Part shown: one piece after another, positions 41,401-51,955 of the stretch | Position numbering within the stretch: position 1 is the first letter of the stretch | Layout: every line of letters begins with the position of its first letter | Assembly (NCBI RefSeq): GCF_022669015.1 | Contig: NZ_JAKKSL010000001.1 | Span: forward strand, 1,656,059-1,720,058 | DNA: 64,000 bases | Reading direction: 5' to 3' | From: Colwellia maritima | GTDB taxonomy: Bacteria; Pseudomonadota; Gammaproteobacteria; Enterobacterales; Alteromonadaceae | Position numbers and translations under genes: made by a program | The notes under the pieces: generated by a model | Database searches by the model: none | What the model saw: the letters and a program-made list of their open reading frames with translations, nothing else | What the model was told of the DNA's origin: nothing

Positions 41401-42240
41401 ATGAAATTTTTTAATCTATTAGCAGTTTCGAGTAGAGCTTTGATTGTAACCTCGACATTAATCAGTACGTTTGCTTTATCAGAAACGTGGAGCAATACGG
41501 AAATACAGCTGCAAGCCCTTGGCACATTAGAGCGCGTTGGAACAGGTGGTGCGGCAGAAACAACTATTATCACTTTTCAGCATGCGGGTGGTTGGGAGTA
41601 TGGAGATAATTTTTTCTTTATTGATCACTCACGTTACAGTGTTAATAATGATGCAAATTTTCCTGTTGATGATAGTAGTGAATTTTATGGCGAATGGTAT
41701 TCAAACTTTAGTTTAGGCTCTATTACGGGTAAGAAATTAATATTTGGACCTGTTAGTGATGTGAGTATTGTTGCAGGCGCAAATTTTGCACCCGAAGTAG
41801 ACAGCGTATGGTTATTGCCTGGTATAAGATTTTCTTTCGACTTACCTGGTTTTGCTTTTGCACAATTAAGTTTGACTGGATATTTACATCAAAGTGGTGG
41901 TAGTGAATCTTCTCCTGTTTTTACTGTAGTAGATGAAGACTCTAGTTTTATGCTTGATTTTGCTTGGGCATATCCTTTTACAATTGGTTCAACGAATTGG
42001 TCTATTGAGGGACACTTAGAGTATATTGATGGGCGTCAACAAGTGAATAGTTTTGGCACCACGGAGCTTGAATCTTGGATTTTATTTCAACCTCAAATAC
42101 GTTTAGATTTAGGGGAGTTATTAGGCGGTAATTCAGGCAAAATGTTTGTAGGAATTGAGTATCAATATTGGAAAAATAAATTGGGTGAAAAAGGCACTGA
42201 TGATAGCACAGCACAATTGCTAGCGGTTTGGCGGTTTTAA
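41401..42240 (+). CDS. Tsx-like nucleoside-binding outer-membrane channel
   Basis: The 279 residues begin with a hydrophobic signal-like segment (to about residue 26). They then alternate in beta-strand fashion (FFFIDHSRYSV, FYGEWYSNFSLG, GIEYQYWKNKLGEKG) and end in a C-terminal Phe, the mark of an outer-membrane barrel. The family is Tsx/OmpK. It follows the NCS2 permease, which suggests uptake of nucleosides across the outer membrane, then nucleobases across the inner one. Confidence 0.82.
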   Translation: MKFFNLLAVSSRALIVTSTLISTFALSETWSNTEIQLQALGTLERVGTGGAAETTIITFQHAGGWEYGDNFFFIDHSRYSVNNDANFPVDDSSEFYGEWYSNFSLGSITGKKLIFGPVSDVSIVAGANFAPEVDSVWLLPGIRFSFDLPGFAFAQLSLTGYLHQSGGSESSPVFTVVDEDSSFMLDFAWAYPFTIGSTNWSIEGHLEYIDGRQQVNSFGTTELESWILFQPQIRLDLGELLGGNSGKMFVGIEYQYWKNKLGEKGTDDSTAQLLAVWRF

Positions 42241-42384
42241 GGAATTAAGTAAACGTTTAGTATTTTTAGTTTAAAATAAGCGCATAGCAATCGAAATGGG
42301 TTGTACAGGTTATTAACTAAATTGTTGTCAATAATACTACTATTAAAGAACCATTTATTTAAAAATGTTAATTGAGAAATAAAT

Positions 42385-43275
42385 ATGTCGATAATTCAGT
42401 CAATGCGCCTCCCTTTTTTAGTGTTAACGCCCGTTTGTGTATTTTTGGCAATGGCAATAGCATCATACCAACAAGTTGATTATTCAATTTTTTCTACTTG
42501 TATTGCTTTAATTGGTGCTTTAGCCGCACACATTGCGGTGAACACAATTAATGAATATCAAGACTTTAAAAGCGGTTTAGATTTTGAAACCAAACAAACC
42601 CCTTTTAGCGGTGGTAGTGGTTTACTGCCGCCTAACCCGCATTTAGCGAATAAAGTGTTGGTGCTAGGTATATTCTCTATTTTGATTACGATCCTCATAG
42701 GATGTTATTTTATATTTTTATATGGTTATTCAATATTACCACTAGGTATCATAGGTTTACTTATCATCGTTACTTATACTCAGTGGATTAATAAAGCAGC
42801 CTTATTATGTTTAATTGCTCCGGGTTTAGGTTTTGGTACTTTGATCATTGGTGGGACGTATTTTTGTATAACAGGACATTTTAATAATAGTATGTGGCTG
42901 ATTACCATTATTCCCTTTTTACTTATTAATAACTTACTTTTGTTGAATCAATTTCCTGATATTGATGCAGATAAAAGTACAGGAAGAAAGCATTTCCCGA
43001 TAAAATATGGAATAAAGGCAAGTACCGTTGTTTATGGTTTGTTTGCTATGGTTGCTCAGTTGACGCTCGTATATTTGGTTATAACAAAGCAATTGCCAAC
43101 ATTGGCTTTGTTTACAATACTTCCTATGCTATTAAGTTATTTTTCTATGATGGGAATGATAAAACTAGGAAAAGATATCGCAATGCAGCCTCAGTTTTTA
43201 GCTGCAAATGTTGCTTGTAGCCTTTTAACACCATTAGTATTGGGTATTACACTGCTATTTTATATATATTTTTAA
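42385..43275 (+). CDS. UbiA-family prenyltransferase
   Basis: A multi-span membrane protein (296 residues, about eight to nine hydrophobic segments) with the two aspartate-rich prenyl-diphosphate sites: NTINEYQDFKSGLD near residue 54 and NQFPDIDADKSTGR near residue 191. Closest in layout to MenA-like 1,4-dihydroxy-2-naphthoate prenyltransferases, but no men or ubi genes are adjacent, so the acceptor is uncertain. Confidence 0.8.
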   Translation: MSIIQSMRLPFLVLTPVCVFLAMAIASYQQVDYSIFSTCIALIGALAAHIAVNTINEYQDFKSGLDFETKQTPFSGGSGLLPPNPHLANKVLVLGIFSILITILIGCYFIFLYGYSILPLGIIGLLIIVTYTQWINKAALLCLIAPGLGFGTLIIGGTYFCITGHFNNSMWLITIIPFLLINNLLLLNQFPDIDADKSTGRKHFPIKYGIKASTVVYGLFAMVAQLTLVYLVITKQLPTLALFTILPMLLSYFSMMGMIKLGKDIAMQPQFLAANVACSLLTPLVLGITLLFYIYF

Positions 43276-43506
43276 TTCCAAACCGATTTTATGAGGATTT
43301 TTTCTATCTATTGTCATATTAAGTAGGTTTAATGCTAAATGCATAGACAAAAATTGAATTAACTTGGCGCTAAATATTTTTGCTAAGAATGCCAGTTATT
43401 ACTTAATTGAACTATTATTAGTGTTATGCTTGTAAAATCACATTATTTAATTTAGATTTTGTGCAGCTATATATTTATAAATAATAATAAGGATTGGTCG
43501 GTATTT

Positions 43507-45318
43507 ATGCCTTTTTTGCAACTAAAACTTGTTTCAAAAATTGAGATAGGTCAAAACAGCACATGTAGTTTTTCTCATCAAGGTGGTTCTATCGGACGGT
43601 CTAATGATTGTGATTGGACACTATTAGATGTTGACCGTTATATTTCCAATAAGCACGCGCTGATAAGTTATCAAAATGAACAATTCATCATAACTGACAT
43701 TAGTAGTAATGGCGTATTTATTAATAATGCCAACATTCCGTTAGGAAAACAAAACACCCATATTTTAAATCAATCAGACCGTATTAAAATTGGTAGCTAC
43801 GAAATAGAAGTTGAAAATTTACAAATTGTCGATACACCCGTACAAGTTGGTAATCAATCATCTCAAGTGGGTGACGGTGATTTATTAGGGTTAGTCATGG
43901 GCGATGACTCTTCCATGAATAATGATCAAGAAACAGATTATCTAAAGATTTCGACAAATGATCATTACGATCATCATTCGTCTGCTGATGAGGGGCTTGG
44001 TTTGAGTGATATACTGTCAGGCTCATCAAATTATAAAACACCTCCAGTAAGTAGCCCTTCTGCCTCTACTTTTGACAATTCAGAGCAGAATAAACCTGTA
44101 TTTACTGAGTCTGATAAGCATCCTGTGAGCCATCAACCTCAAAGCCATCAACCTCAAAGTAATCAACCTCAAAGTAATCAACACTATGTCTCGAATGATG
44201 CTAGCATTCCTGAAGATTGGGAATTGTCAGGGATTTTACCTGCCATTCAAGATTACGAACCACCGAAACCTAATGCACCAATAGCTCAAGAGCCTACGGT
44301 AGAACCACAGACCGAACAACCTACTTTCATGGAGCCGGTTGCGCCTATTGAACAAGTTAAACCTATCGAGCCGGTTGCGCCTATCGAGCAAGTTAAACCT
44401 ATCGAGCCGGTTGCGCCTATCGAGCAAGTTAAACCTATCGAGCCGGTTGCGCCTATCGAGCAAGTTAAACCTATCGAGCCGGTTGCGCCTATCGAGCCGG
44501 TTGCGCCTATCGAGCCGGTTGCCCCTATTGAGCAAGTTAAACCTGTGGAACAAGCAGCTGCTATTGATACACCAGTTTCTCATACGCCAGAGTTGGAAAT
44601 GGAACCGAAAGCTGATATACCTTTACAAGAAGAAGTTGTCGTGTCAAAGGTAGCTACACCGACTCAATCCTCGAATGAACATGATAAACGCATTGATGCT
44701 AAAATTGAGCAGCCGATGCAAAGTGGTTCAAATGAATTCTTGCTTAAGTTGTACAACAAATTAGGTTTACCTAAAGAATATTTAGCCTCTATTGATGAAG
44801 ATGTATTTGCTGAAGATATTGCCACTGTGATGCTATCAACGACTAAAGGCTTGATGTCACTGCTCAATAGTCGAACGGTTTTTAAACAAGAATCAAGACT
44901 GTCACTCACATCAGTTCAACCCAGATCAAATAACCCGATTAAATTCTCTATAGATCCGGCTGATACGTTAGAAATGTTACTTTTGAAAAAGAAAAAAGGA
45001 TATCTCACAGCAAAAGAATCCTATGATGAAGCGGTGAATGATATTCAATTACATCAAATGGCCTTTTTATCAGGGTTGCAAGCAACAGTTACGGGTGTGT
45101 TAAATCAAATTTCGCCGGAGTCAATAGAAAAGCAAATCAATGAAAAGGGTCGTAGTTTTATGGGGTTAAAAGCTAGTTCACAATATTGGCAACTTTATAA
45201 AGAAAAACAAGAATTGCTCGCTAAAAGTGTAACGGAAAATCTAAATGAAGTATTAAGTACTTATTTTTCCGAAGCGTATCAAGCGCAAATCAACAATTTT
45301 AAAAACGATAAAAAATAA
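43507..45318 (+). CDS. tagH: Type VI secretion FHA-domain protein TagH
   Basis: Phosphothreonine-reading scaffold of the type VI secretion control pathway. N-terminal FHA domain (IGRSNDCDWTLLD, ISNKHALISY, DISSNGVFINN), a low-complexity middle with QPQS-type and EPVAPIEQVKPI repeats, and the C-terminal conserved type VI domain (about residues 400-590; FLLKLYNKLGLP, SVQPRSNNPIKFS, YLTAKESYDEA). The ATG at 43507 is chosen because the FHA alignment begins right after it; a longer TTG-started frame begins at 43459. It heads the tss genes and pairs functionally with PppA at 52645. Confidence 0.9.
   Translation: MPFLQLKLVSKIEIGQNSTCSFSHQGGSIGRSNDCDWTLLDVDRYISNKHALISYQNEQFIITDISSNGVFINNANIPLGKQNTHILNQSDRIKIGSYEIEVENLQIVDTPVQVGNQSSQVGDGDLLGLVMGDDSSMNNDQETDYLKISTNDHYDHHSSADEGLGLSDILSGSSNYKTPPVSSPSASTFDNSEQNKPVFTESDKHPVSHQPQSHQPQSNQPQSNQHYVSNDASIPEDWELSGILPAIQDYEPPKPNAPIAQEPTVEPQTEQPTFMEPVAPIEQVKPIEPVAPIEQVKPIEPVAPIEQVKPIEPVAPIEQVKPIEPVAPIEPVAPIEPVAPIEQVKPVEQAAAIDTPVSHTPELEMEPKADIPLQEEVVVSKVATPTQSSNEHDKRIDAKIEQPMQSGSNEFLLKLYNKLGLPKEYLASIDEDVFAEDIATVMLSTTKGLMSLLNSRTVFKQESRLSLTSVQPRSNNPIKFSIDPADTLEMLLLKKKKGYLTAKESYDEAVNDIQLHQMAFLSGLQATVTGVLNQISPESIEKQINEKGRSFMGLKASSQYWQLYKEKQELLAKSVTENLNEVLSTYFSEAYQAQINNFKNDKK
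44131..44180 (+). repeat. 15-bp tandem repeat in tagH
   Basis: About 3.3 copies of a 15-base unit (CATCAACCTCAAAGC and close variants) encode HQPQS-HQPQS-NQPQS-NQ, a flexible polar linker. Confidence 0.9.
44332..44550 (+). repeat. 36-bp tandem repeat in tagH
   Basis: A 36-base unit encoding EPVAPIEQVKPI is repeated four times almost perfectly, then collapses to 18-base half units (EPVAPI) before a last EQVKPVEQ. The linker is Pro/Glu-rich and probably extended. The repeats lack stops on both strands, giving spurious overlapping frames. Repeat number is likely variable between strains. Confidence 0.95.
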
Positions 45319-45327
45319 GGAAAAGGC

Positions 45328-45798
45328 ATGTTAGATCTCTTCAAAAAACTGTGTATTGTTAGCTTGTGTCTATTTTTAACCGCTTGTAGTTCAACAACTG
45401 AAAATAATGTTGATTTTAGATATTTAATAAGTGCAGCTTCAGATATCAATCCTGATATAGAAGGAAAGCCCTCTTCGGTTATTGTAAGGGTATACCAATT
45501 AACCAATAAAATAAATTTTGAAAATGCAAATTATAATGAACTCTTTGAAAGTAATCACAATGCGTTAGGTACTGAATTTATTACTCTCAACGAATATTTT
45601 GTGGATCCAGATAGTAAGAATGATGTAGATTTAAAAATTTCTGAAAATGCAAAGTTTATTGGTGTTGTTGTAGGTTATCGAAGCGTTGATATGGTTACAT
45701 GGCGTACTGTGATGAAAGTACCCGAAGGAAGCTTTTGGCGTGGCTCAGGATTAGAAATAAAAGTTGAAAAACTGTCAGTTCGTGTGATCGAAATTTAA
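45328..45798 (+). CDS. tssJ: Type VI secretion lipoprotein TssJ
   Basis: Outer-membrane lipoprotein that anchors TssM. The 156 residues start with a lipoprotein signal; the lipobox LTAC puts the lipidated Cys at residue 20. The mature beta-sandwich includes SSVIVRVYQLTNKINFE and IGVVVGYRSVD, typical of TssJ/SciN. It lies 9 bases after tagH. Confidence 0.93.
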   Translation: MLDLFKKLCIVSLCLFLTACSSTTENNVDFRYLISAASDINPDIEGKPSSVIVRVYQLTNKINFENANYNELFESNHNALGTEFITLNEYFVDPDSKNDVDLKISENAKFIGVVVGYRSVDMVTWRTVMKVPEGSFWRGSGLEIKVEKLSVRVIEI

Positions 45799-45846
45799 TG
45801 TCGCTCACCAGTAAGCTACTAACCAGTAAATAAAGGAAAAGTCTAT

Positions 45847-47179
45847 ATGGCATGGGAAAAGCGAGTCGTTTGGTCTGAAGGGATGATGTTGCAACCACAA
45901 CATTTTCAGCAGCAATCTAGATTCCATGAGTCTCAACTTCAAAAGAGTATTGGCTTATGCCAACCACATTTTTGGGGTATCTCATCTATTGAAATAGATA
46001 AATCACATTTGAAAAATGGGAAGCTTTGTTTATCCTCAGCTCAAGGTATTTTGCCCGATGGTAGTTACTTTAATTTTCCCGATATTGATAACATGCCACC
46101 TGACACTTGATATAGATGAGAGTTTTTTAAACACTACTGTTTATTTGGCTGTTACTATTAGACGTTACGGTAACACTGAAACTTTTAGAGATAATGCAAC
46201 GCAAAGCCGCTATGGCCTTGTTGAACATGAAGCTAGAGACGTTTCTGGCACATCCACAATGCCACAATCGCTTGAAGTTGCAGGGTTAAGTTTTTCGCTG
46301 AGAACAGACAAAGACGATAATAATGAATTTAGCTGCATTGCTATTGCTGTAATTGAAGATGTGAGTTTAAGTGGTGAAATTTCGTTAAAAGAACATTTTA
46401 TTGCTCCGTGCTTAAATATTAAAACAAACGGCTATGTCTCTACTTTTTTAAGTGAATTGGTTAAATTAACACAACATCGTATTAGTGCCTTAGCTGCGCG
46501 CGTGTCAGTAGCAGGTAAGGCCACCACGAATGAAGTTACAGACTTTCTAATGCTACAATCGTTAAATAGGCATTATCCATCGTTAGTTAATTTGGACAGC
46601 CAAGAGCGGATTTCTCCCTATGATTTATATGAGAAATTTATCGGGTTAATTGGTGATATGAGCACGTTTGTAAAGCATGACAAACTCGTGCCTGATTTAC
46701 CTGTCTATCAACAAAATAACTTAACAGAAATATTTTCTGTGTTAATTAATGAATTAAGACAAGTATTTAGTGTCGTTTTAGAACAAAACTCTCTGAACAT
46801 TCCATTAATTGAGAAAAAATACGGTATTAGAATCGGTACAATTTCTGATAGTAGCTTGTTTACTTCAGCTTCTTTTATTCTCGCGGTAACTGCGGATATA
46901 TCAACCGAAGAAATACGTCAATATTTTCCACCACAAGTTAAAATTGGAGCAGTTGAACAAATTAAAGAGCTCGTTAATGTTCAACTTCCTGGTATTCAAT
47001 TAAATAATTTAGCCGTAGCGCCTAGGGAAATTCCGTATCAACGTAATTATGTTTATTTTGAACTGATTCAAAATGGTGAGTATTGGAATGCTTTAGTTGG
47101 TTCCGGTGGTATTGCATTTCATATAGGCACAAATTTTCCAAATTTAAATATGGAACTTTGGGCTATAAGGAGTAGTTAA
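45847..47179 (+). CDS. tssK: Type VI secretion baseplate protein TssK (one apparent frameshift)
   Basis: Adaptor linking the type VI baseplate to the membrane complex. The N-terminus KRVVWSEGMMLQPQHFQQQ is the family signature, and the C-terminal domain includes AVAPREIPYQRNYVYFEL. The frame breaks at 46099-46104: CCACCTGACACTTGAT, where DNMPPALDIDES would need CCACCAGCACTTGAT. This is the same CCAGC-to-CCTGAC change as in dnaE. Corrected length is about 443 residues, normal for TssK. Confidence 0.93.
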
Positions 47180-47181
47180 GA

Positions 47182-48513
47182 GTGAACAATGATGACTTAT
47201 CTAAAACGTTAATTATTCCAAATCCGGGCGGAAGAAGAAAGCCAAGCAATACGGCTGTATCTCCTTCTATTCCCTCAAATCCAGAACCAGTAGTCCCGCA
47301 AGCGCCACAACCTCGAATTACCCCGAATCAATTTGACTTTAATGAATCAATAAGCAAGGGCGAAAACGTTATTCTATCTTATGCTAGTAACATTTTAATG
47401 TTGGCGAATAATCTTAGGTCTTTAGAGCCGAATAATAGTATTGAGCAGTTACGCTTAGATATTGAAAAACTTGTGACTAAGTTTGATCAACAAATGCAAG
47501 ATTCAGGATTGAATAAAGAGGTTGTGCTGACGGCTCGTTATTTGATTTGTTGTTTAGTTGATGAGTTAGTGCTTTCAACTCCGTGGGGATCGGACAGTGT
47601 TTGGAGTCATCAAACCTTGTTAGGTAAGTTTCATAATGAAACCTCTGGAGGAGAAAAGTTTTTTCTCATTGTCAATAAGTTATTGGAGCAACCCCAACGT
47701 AATATTGACCTGATTGAATTGTGCTATGTTTGTATATCCACAGGGTTCTGTGGTAAATATAGGGTAGTTAATCAAGGCGAGGGGGAGTTACTGCAAATTA
47801 GTCAAAAACTTTATCAACCAATAGAGAAGTATCGTCCCATTGATCGTGATTTATCACCTAATTGGCAAGGTATTGGTAAATCTGAAAAAAGTTTTGGAAG
47901 ACGTTTACCTACATTATTTGTATACATATTATTTGGCTTTGTTTTAATTGCATTGTATATAGGCTTGTTAACAAGTTTAAAAACCAAAGTTGAACCCCTG
48001 TATCAAAAAATAGAATCAGTCGGTTGGAATGATTTTGTCCTTCAAATTAATGAAAACCGGCCTAAATCAATTGATGTAAATGCTATTGCGGATTCATTAA
48101 AACTGACATTGAAAAAATCTGTGGATGATAAAGTCGTGGCAATTGATGTTAGGGACAATATGCTTATCATTCGTCTCATTAGTACGGACTTATTTAAATC
48201 AGGTAGTAGTCATGTTAATGAAGACGCATTGCCTGATGTGAATTTACTTGTAAATTCAATTAAAGATTATGCGGATAGAGTCCTTGTTATTGGGCACACA
48301 GATTCAACTGGAAAAGCCGATTCAAATTGGGTGATTTCACGTAAACGAGCTGAAGCAATCGCGAAATGGTTAGAGAAAAGTAATAATAAATTAACGAATA
48401 TTGTTACTCGCGGTGTTGCAGATACAGAGCCTTTTGTTAAAGATACCGATAATGACTATAACCAAAGTCTAAATCGACGTGTCGAATTAATACTTGTTTT
48501 GAAAGGATTATAA
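47182..48513 (+). CDS. tssL: Type VI secretion TssL (DotU) with C-terminal OmpA-like domain
   Basis: Inner-membrane component of the TssJLM complex. The 443 residues have a cytoplasmic IcmH/DotU domain (about residues 50-215; ARYLICCLVDELVLSTPWG), one transmembrane segment (VYILFGFVLIALYIGLL, near residue 250) and a periplasmic OmpA/Pal peptidoglycan-binding domain (VIGHTDSTGKADSNWVISRK). So this is the evolved form that carries its own cell-wall anchor. The GTG start is 3 bases after tssK. Confidence 0.95.
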   Translation: MNNDDLSKTLIIPNPGGRRKPSNTAVSPSIPSNPEPVVPQAPQPRITPNQFDFNESISKGENVILSYASNILMLANNLRSLEPNNSIEQLRLDIEKLVTKFDQQMQDSGLNKEVVLTARYLICCLVDELVLSTPWGSDSVWSHQTLLGKFHNETSGGEKFFLIVNKLLEQPQRNIDLIELCYVCISTGFCGKYRVVNQGEGELLQISQKLYQPIEKYRPIDRDLSPNWQGIGKSEKSFGRRLPTLFVYILFGFVLIALYIGLLTSLKTKVEPLYQKIESVGWNDFVLQINENRPKSIDVNAIADSLKLTLKKSVDDKVVAIDVRDNMLIIRLISTDLFKSGSSHVNEDALPDVNLLVNSIKDYADRVLVIGHTDSTGKADSNWVISRKRAEAIAKWLEKSNNKLTNIVTRGVADTEPFVKDTDNDYNQSLNRRVELILVLKGL

Positions 48514-51500
48514 TTGGCAATGGACAAAATAAAAAAAATAGTCAGTAGCGTGTGGTTTATTCCAACCATTTCTTTAATCTTAATCTTTTTGATCATTTGG
48601 TTTGCAGGGCCTTATTTCGCGTTCGCGGATTATTATCCCCTTGAGGCAGTAAGTAATCGAATTATCGTCATCATTACAATTTTACTCGTATATTTTTTGA
48701 TTCAATTAGTAAAATATCATCGTAAAGTTAAGAATCAACAAAATATGGTTGCTGACATCACTGAGGATAACAGTGTCAATGATGTAATTAATGCGGAATC
48801 AACAGAGCTTAAGGATAAATTTAATCAAGCGTTTAGTTTGCTAAAAAACAATAAAGCAGGGCCTAGTTCTCTTACGGAGCTGCCTTGGTATATGATAATT
48901 GGTTCTCCTGGGAGTGGTAAAACAACATTACTGTCTAACTCGGGCTTAAAGTTTCCACTGTTTAATGAGTTTTCTAATCAAGCGATTCAAGGGGTTGGTG
49001 GTACGAAAAATTGTGATTGGTGGATAACGCAAGATGCTGTTTTATTAGACACAGGCGGCAGATATACCTCTCAAGATAGTCATCAAGAAGCAGATAAATC
49101 GGGTTGGACGAATTTTCTAAGTTTAATCAAAAAATATCGGAAAAAACCAGTTAGTGGCTTACTCGTTAGTTTTAGCATGTCTGATTTGATGACTTTAAGT
49201 GAATATGATCTTAACCAACAAGTTATGCAAATGAAACAACGTATTGCAGAGGTTAATGATTTTTTTGCTACCAAATTTCCTATCTATATCATTATTACTA
49301 AATCGGACATGGTTCCGGATTTAGTCAATTTTATGAAACTTTTTCGCACAAAGAAAGAGAACAAACCTTTGGTATTACATTTGAGCGAAATGAAAGTGTT
49401 GCGGGTGATTTACTTGCCTCGTTCACACAAAAATTTAGTGCGCTTATGCAGTCAATTACCCGAAGGCAGTGGCAACGTATTTCGCTAGAGCGAGATGCGA
49501 GTCGTAAGTCTTTAATTTATAGTTTTAGCGATCAGTTTGCAGATTTAAAGCCTGCGCTTGCTAATGTAATTGAAAATTTATCTAAACAAGATGATGGCTT
49601 AACCACAGGGATTGTACGTGGTCTTTATTTTACAAGTGGTACGCAATATGGTGCACCTATTGATAGAATGATTGCTAAAGTATCTCAAAATTTTGGTTTG
49701 AAGAATACAGCAAAAGCATTATGGAACAATGATCAGCGCAGCTATTTTATTAAAGAATTACTAAAAGACGTTGTGTTTCCTGAATCAGATCAATTTGGTG
49801 TGTTAACAGGATATGAAAACCGTAAAAATACAATCAAAAAAGTGTCTATGGCTGTAGCGGGAGTTTTTACTATAGCCCTCTCAATTGGTTTATTTATTAG
49901 TTATAGCAACAATGATCATTATATTACGTTAAGTGAGAAATCAGTTGATAGTTGGAGTGAGCAATATGAAAACTCAGATAATAGTGGAGATATTAGAAGT
50001 TATATCCCGGCATTAAATGACTTTTCAAATAACATTTCAGCATTAATCGAACTTGATGACGCCCAATTTTCTGGTTTAGGCTTAGCGCAATCTGATTCAT
50101 TGCAAGGTGCATTAACAGCCAGTTATGGACGATTACTAAGTACGGTACTTTTGCCCTATGTAAAAACTGAAGTAGAATTGCAATTGAGTAATACTCAAGA
50201 GGCAAGTGAGCAATATCAAGCTTTAAAAGCATACTTGATGTTGTCAAAAACAGACAAAAGAGATGATGAGTTTTTAATTTTTTGGTTGCGACGAAATTTG
50301 AATAACAACAAATATTTCACGGCTACAGAATTTGTACAATTGTCTGCTCATATTGAGAACTTAATCCAAAACAAGATGGTTTTAGAGTCGATAGATGAAC
50401 AACTTGTTGCTAAAACGAGGCAAAACTTACGCTCACAACCTATCGCTGACATCTATTACAAGCAATTTAAGCTTAACTATATCAAAGATACTGAGATGTT
50501 ATCGATGGCGCAACTGGCAGGAACGGATTGGCGTTCGGTTATGTCTACTGATAAAGATGACATTCTGACTATTGCAAAACTATATACACCAGACGTATTT
50601 GCACAAGTCACCTCATCCGATATCAAAAAATATTTGCAAAAAGTTGAAACTGAATCATGGGTTTTAGGTGAAGGTAACGTAATAAATAAAGGCGCCCTAG
50701 GGGAGCAGTTAGAAAGAATCTATGCAAGGGACTATGTTAATAATTGGCAAGGTTTACTTAATTCTATTTCTATGAATAAAATTGACAATATAGATGCATT
50801 AAACTCTGCCCTCATGTTACTAAGCAGTGTTGATTCGCCATTGTTTTTATTGCTAGATTCAGCTTCTCAAGCAACAAAATTAGTTGAGGAAACATCAACG
50901 TCATCATTAGCTAATTTATCTGCAAAAGGCAGTGCTCTTCTTGATAAGTCAAAAAAAGTAAATGCATTGCGTAATAATGATACGTCTGAATACTTTATAA
51001 CGTCACAATTTAATAAATTGCATGAATTGATGAGCGACGAGAGAAAAACGGTTGTACAGCAAAAAATGTCGGCAGTGATATCTGAAATTTCTGTTGCGCT
51101 AACTTTTAGCATGAAAAACGAACAAACTAAGATTGACGAAAGCGCTTTCAGTTCACTGGATGCTTTTGGGTATGTGCAGATTGAACCATTGAACTTATGG
51201 GTAAGTCAATTATCAAGCAATATTAAAAACATGCGTAGTCGACTACTTAAAAATAAAATAGACAAAGTTTGGCGGGAAGAAATTCTCGCTCAATGTAATG
51301 ATATTATTTCATTTAAATATCCATTTGAAAAATCGGCTAGAGCTGATGCAAGTTTACGAGATTTACAAGATCTGTTCGGTACATCTGGTGTAATACATCA
51401 GTTCTTTCTTGAACATATACAACCCCTAATTAAGAGTAAAGCTTATCCATGGCAATGGAAGGATAATGTTGCTGAAACACATGGTTTCACCCCAGAAGTA

Positions 51501-51950
51501 TTGGCGTTTTTTGAAAAACAAAATAGAATTCGAGACAGCTTATTTGTTATGGATGGCAATAGAGCGCAACTCGATTTCTCACTCAAACCAATATTTTTAG
51601 ACTCACGTTTAGCTAAATTTAAAATGTCAATTCATGGACGAAGTATGAGTTATCAATTTGGTCGACCAATAACAACTAATGTGTCATGGCCACCTGAAAA
51701 TTTCAGTGCGAATAGCCAGTTTACTTTTATTCGACGTGATGGTAGTGAAGTGGTAGAAATTAAAAATGGTCTGTTTGCTTTTTTCCGATTGTTAGATGGA
51801 GCTGATATCAATCAAGTAAATCGCAATAAAGTAGAAGTAACTTTTTCCAAAAATAATTTTAAAGCGATATATGAATTGTCAGGAAAAGGTAAAGTAAATC
51901 CAGTTATTTTTTCCCAATTGGCTAATTATAAATGTCTAACAGCGCTATAA
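48514..51950 (+). CDS. tssM: Type VI secretion TssM/IcmF (one apparent frameshift)
   Basis: Large inner-membrane protein that spans the periplasm in the TssJLM complex. Two N-terminal hydrophobic segments (residues about 13-65), a Walker A GSPGSGKTTLL (about 130-140), a third membrane segment (AVAGVFTIALSIGLFISY) and a long periplasmic part ending in the conserved region SWPPENFSANSQFTFI. The frame is lost at 49315-49318: KSDMV is followed by CCGGATTTAGT, where the family KSDMVAGFSQFY needs GCNGGATTTAGT. Corrected length is about 1145 residues. The start is TTG at 48514 or ATG at 48520. Confidence 0.93.
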
Positions 51951-51955
51951 AATAA

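Noticed and set aside
43361..43383. Sigma-54 promoter ahead of the type VI genes
   Set aside because: TTGGCGC and TTGCT are present but the spacing between the GG and GC elements is about four bases too long.
44236..44653. Overlapping ORFs on both strands inside tagH
   Set aside because: They arise from the 36-bp repeat, which lacks stops in several frames. Their composition is extremely repetitive and no start signals or families are visible.
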